Assembly: GCA_003565815.1 (NCBI GenBank)
Contig: PXAS01000410.1
Location: 1 to 6,745 of the forward strand
Direction: 5' to 3'
DNA length: 6,745 nt
Source: PVC group bacterium
GTDB lineage: Bacteria; Verrucomicrobiota; Kiritimatiellia; SS1-B-03-39; UBA6053
The translations under genes and the position numbers were made by a program. Positions within the stretch are counted from its first letter, which is position 1, and each line of letters opens with the position of its first letter. The notes below the pieces were generated by a model. It was given only the letters and a program-made list of their open reading frames with translations, searched no databases and had not been told where the DNA came from. Shown one piece after another: positions 5,188-6,745 of the stretch.

Positions 5188-6000
5188 GTGAACAAAGACC
5201 ACCTTACCCTTATTTATCAATACGCCCTCCTGCTGGCGGCTGAGGAGGAATGGGATCAACGTGAGTTGGGGCCTATCCATCTTTTGAAATTTGCCTATCT
5301 GGCAGACCTGACCTATGCGGAACATAACAAGGGCTCGACATTTACCGGAGTGGATTGGAAATTTCACAACTTTGGCCCTTGGTCCAATCCGGCCCATGAT
5401 CTGATCGAACCGGCGGCATTGGGGATTGGCGCGGATAAAATCACCCGCCCCAGCGATTACGAGGGGGATTACATCCGCTTTGTCGTTAAAGAGGATCCGG
5501 AAGACCTGAAACGACAGGTGGATGCGATACGTCAAAAGCTTCCCATGGAATTGCGCGGGGTTCTGCAGAGGGTGGTCCACGAATATAAATCCGACACCAA
5601 AAAGCTGCTTCACGCCGTCTATGCCACCATGCCCATGCTGCTGGCGGCCCCCGGTGAACCCTTGGATTTCCATTCTGTCGTCCGCGAACCTACGGCGATC
5701 TATGCTCCTGCGGAAGCGGCGGAGCCTGAAATCATTCTCAGCAAAAAGAAACAGGCCCGTTTGAAGTCCCGGATGGCGGAGCTTCGCAAGAAATGCAGCC
5801 AAAATTATGCGAAAGCCCGGGCACAACAAAGCAAAGTTGTAACCCAAGAAAATCCTGAAGAGTTGGCGGAAGTCACCGCATGGCTGGATCAGCTTGCCGG
5901 GCCGGAATTCCCCGCCGGGGGCGCAACCGTTCATTTCACAGATGAGGTATGGAAATCGGAAAGCCGCAGGGGAGGGACATATGACGAGCTTTCCGGATGA
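5188..6000 (+). CDS. Panacea (DUF4065)-like protein, candidate antitoxin of a PanAT-type pair
   Basis: A 270-residue soluble protein. IHLLKFAYLADLTYAEHNKG (30-49), then TGVDWKFHNFGPWSNPAHDLI (53-73), and later KKLLHAVYATMPMLLAAPGEPLDF (138-161) follow the Panacea/DUF4065 pattern: a leucine-rich helix with LAD, a central GP, and a closing T-x-P with L-D-F. Panacea domains occur in SocA and in many antitoxins that neutralise varied toxins. After about residue 170 comes an extra C-terminal part with a Lys/Arg-rich, probably helical stretch (186-216). The start is GTG at 5188: an in-frame stop lies at 5161 and no other start codon falls between. Only a weak AGG (5178-5180) precedes it. The gene overlaps the next one by 20 bases, so the two are translationally coupled. 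Antitoxin function is inferred from domain and layout; a transcription-factor or phage-related adaptor role is also possible. Confidence 0.68.
   Translation: MNKDHLTLIYQYALLLAAEEEWDQRELGPIHLLKFAYLADLTYAEHNKGSTFTGVDWKFHNFGPWSNPAHDLIEPAALGIGADKITRPSDYEGDYIRFVVKEDPEDLKRQVDAIRQKLPMELRGVLQRVVHEYKSDTKKLLHAVYATMPMLLAAPGEPLDFHSVVREPTAIYAPAEAAEPEIILSKKKQARLKSRMAELRKKCSQNYAKARAQQSKVVTQENPEELAEVTAWLDQLAGPEFPAGGATVHFTDEVWKSESRRGGTYDELSG
5968..5976 (+). promoter_or_regulatory. Strong Shine-Dalgarno site that fixes the start of the second gene of the pair
   Basis: GGGGAGGG (5969-5976) lies a few bases before ATG 5981, inside the end of the upstream gene. It is far stronger than any site before the longer in-frame start at 5894, so 5981 is chosen. 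Confidence 0.7.
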
Positions 6001-6691
6001 TTGTATTCAGGGACTGAACGACGGGGACTGGTGGGTGAAAGACGAGACCCGAACGATAGATCGAGGGATGCTGGTTTGGTGTCATGTGCAATATTTCTCG
6101 CAGATCCCCTTGCAACTGGTTGCGGAAAGGACTGTGCGCGAGGACCACGAACACGCCGCCTTGAAAGCGATTCCACTGTCCGCGTCCGGTCGAAAGGCCG
6201 CCAAAGAAACCTTGCCGGTTGCGGCACTGCCCAGTCTTCTTGATGCCGATGCCTATGTGGTTAATCGCTGCAAGCGCAGGCCTTGTCTGGTGCTGGGAGG
6301 AGCCAATCCTTCCCTTGTTCCCAAAAAAGACAGCTTGGGGATGGCAAACTGGCAAACCAGCCCGTTTTTTCTGGTCGCCCCCTACTACTCCGCCGATACA
6401 GGGAATCGCTCCGGTTTTCCGCCGGCTTTGGTTCAGAAGATCCGGCACGCCCATTTTCGACAGTATTTTTTGGATCAACTTCCTTTGGGCAGTAGCAAAG
6501 GTTCCATCCTACGTTTCGACCAGACTTTTCCTGTAGGCCATGAACACGCGTCTTTTGCTCCAACCGGATTCCGTCTAGGCGATCAGGCTCTCTTTCTCCT
6601 CGAACAATGGCTGAATTGGTATCTCGATGGGACGCTGGGCGATGGGGAATTATTCGCGTTCAAAGAACTGATAAGTGAGGAGTTTTCTTAA
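5981..6691 (+). CDS. Protein with weak PemK/MazF-like features, candidate toxin partner of the Panacea-like protein
   Basis: A 236-residue protein, translationally coupled to the upstream gene by a 20-base overlap. I do not recognise it with certainty. Several segments fit the order of strands in PemK/MazF-type RNases: DRGMLVWCHV (27-36), RRPCLVLGG (99-107), SPFFLVAPYYS (127-137), and SILRFDQTFPV (175-185) preceded by LP. They are spread over a longer chain than the roughly 110 residues of MazF, with insertions at about 50-95 and 138-170 and a helical tail (FRLGDQALFLLEQWLNWYLDG, 197-217). If this reading holds, it would cut RNA and be held inactive by the Panacea-like protein. The antitoxin-first, overlapping order supports that. 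Otherwise it is an unknown partner in a two-gene defence or regulatory unit. No signal peptide or membrane segment is seen. The upstream in-frame ATG at 5894 is rejected for lack of a ribosome site. Confidence 0.6.
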   Translation: MTSFPDDCIQGLNDGDWWVKDETRTIDRGMLVWCHVQYFSQIPLQLVAERTVREDHEHAALKAIPLSASGRKAAKETLPVAALPSLLDADAYVVNRCKRRPCLVLGGANPSLVPKKDSLGMANWQTSPFFLVAPYYSADTGNRSGFPPALVQKIRHAHFRQYFLDQLPLGSSKGSILRFDQTFPVGHEHASFAPTGFRLGDQALFLLEQWLNWYLDGTLGDGELFAFKELISEEFS

Positions 6692-6693
6692 GA

Positions 6694-6710
6694 TTTCCGT
6701 AACTCGGAAA
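6694..6710 (+). terminator. Short hairpin just after the gene pair, terminator-like
   Basis: TTTCCG and CGGAAA pair around TAACT, 2 bases after the stop codon. There is no following U-tract, so it is weak as an intrinsic terminator. It resembles the TTCCGA palindromes that precede repeat copy C and may belong to the repeat unit instead. Confidence 0.4.
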
Positions 6711-6711
6711 A

Positions 6712-6745
6712 CTGCTTGGTAGTAAAATACCTGTTGCTATATTTC
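6712..6745 (+). repeat. Dispersed intergenic repeat, copy D (cut by window end)
   Basis: Matches 3204-3237 at 30 of 34 positions and ends at the window edge. TTGGTA (6716-6721), a 16-bp spacer and TATATT (6738-6743) with an upstream TGC form a plausible extended -10 promoter for a gene beyond the window. Whether the palindrome seen after copy C follows here as well cannot be seen. Confidence 0.65.

Noticed and set aside
5894..5980. Longer start for the second gene of the Panacea-like pair
   Set aside because: No Shine-Dalgarno site, deep overlap with the upstream gene, and a much better site just before 5981.
319..6745. Integron cassette array with attC sites at the repeats
   Set aside because: The repeats do not show the RYYYAAC and GTTRRRY core sites, no integrase is visible, and the modules hold two genes each.

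Overview
The window looks like an accessory, defence-type stretch of a moderately GC-rich Gram-negative-type bacterial chromosome. It contains the tail of a metabolic gene, a restriction-modification pair, an insertion sequence and a probable toxin-antitoxin-like pair. The organism cannot be fixed from the sequence. The style of the transposase, with its AbrB-like companion frame, and the mix of genes bring Verrucomicrobiota, Planctomycetota and related phyla to mind, but that is a weak impression rather than evidence.

Layout. Positions 1-266 are the last 87 codons of a gene ending in a BFD-like [2Fe-2S] domain, most likely an assimilatory nitrate reductase or the large subunit of nitrite reductase. 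Positions 267-505 are intergenic. They carry a strong palindrome (375-395), two degenerate copies of a dispersed repeat, and the likely promoter of the next operon. Positions 506-2938 are a two-gene Type II restriction-modification operon: an N6-adenine DNA methyltransferase (NPPY class) and a PaeR7I/XhoI-family endonuclease, predicted to act on CTCGAG. Positions 2939-3258 are non-coding and hold hairpins and a better copy of the dispersed repeat. Positions 3259-5029 are an intact-looking IS4-like insertion sequence of 1771 bp. It has 17-bp perfect terminal inverted repeats and is flanked by a perfect 19-bp direct repeat that is itself an almost perfect palindrome. The IS carries a transposase with a DDE and Y-(2)-R-(3)-E-(6)-K signature and a small AbrB/MazE-like ORF, with an A8 tract where the two frames overlap. 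Positions 5137-6691 are a promoter and two overlapping genes: a Panacea (DUF4065)-like protein and a protein with weak PemK/MazF-like features, which I read as a candidate PanA-type antitoxin/toxin pair. The window ends inside another copy of the dispersed repeat.

How it fits together. The restriction-modification operon and the candidate toxin-antitoxin pair both lie on the + strand. Both are bounded by copies of a roughly 34-bp intergenic repeat (319-352, 396-418, 3204-3237, 6712-6745). Each copy lies next to a palindrome, and the two best copies contain an extended -10-like sequence. Either these are module boundaries of a defence island built next to the nitrate-assimilation gene, or they are a genome-wide intergenic repeat family that the IS uses as a target. 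The IS split the repeat/palindrome unit that once stood between the two modules.
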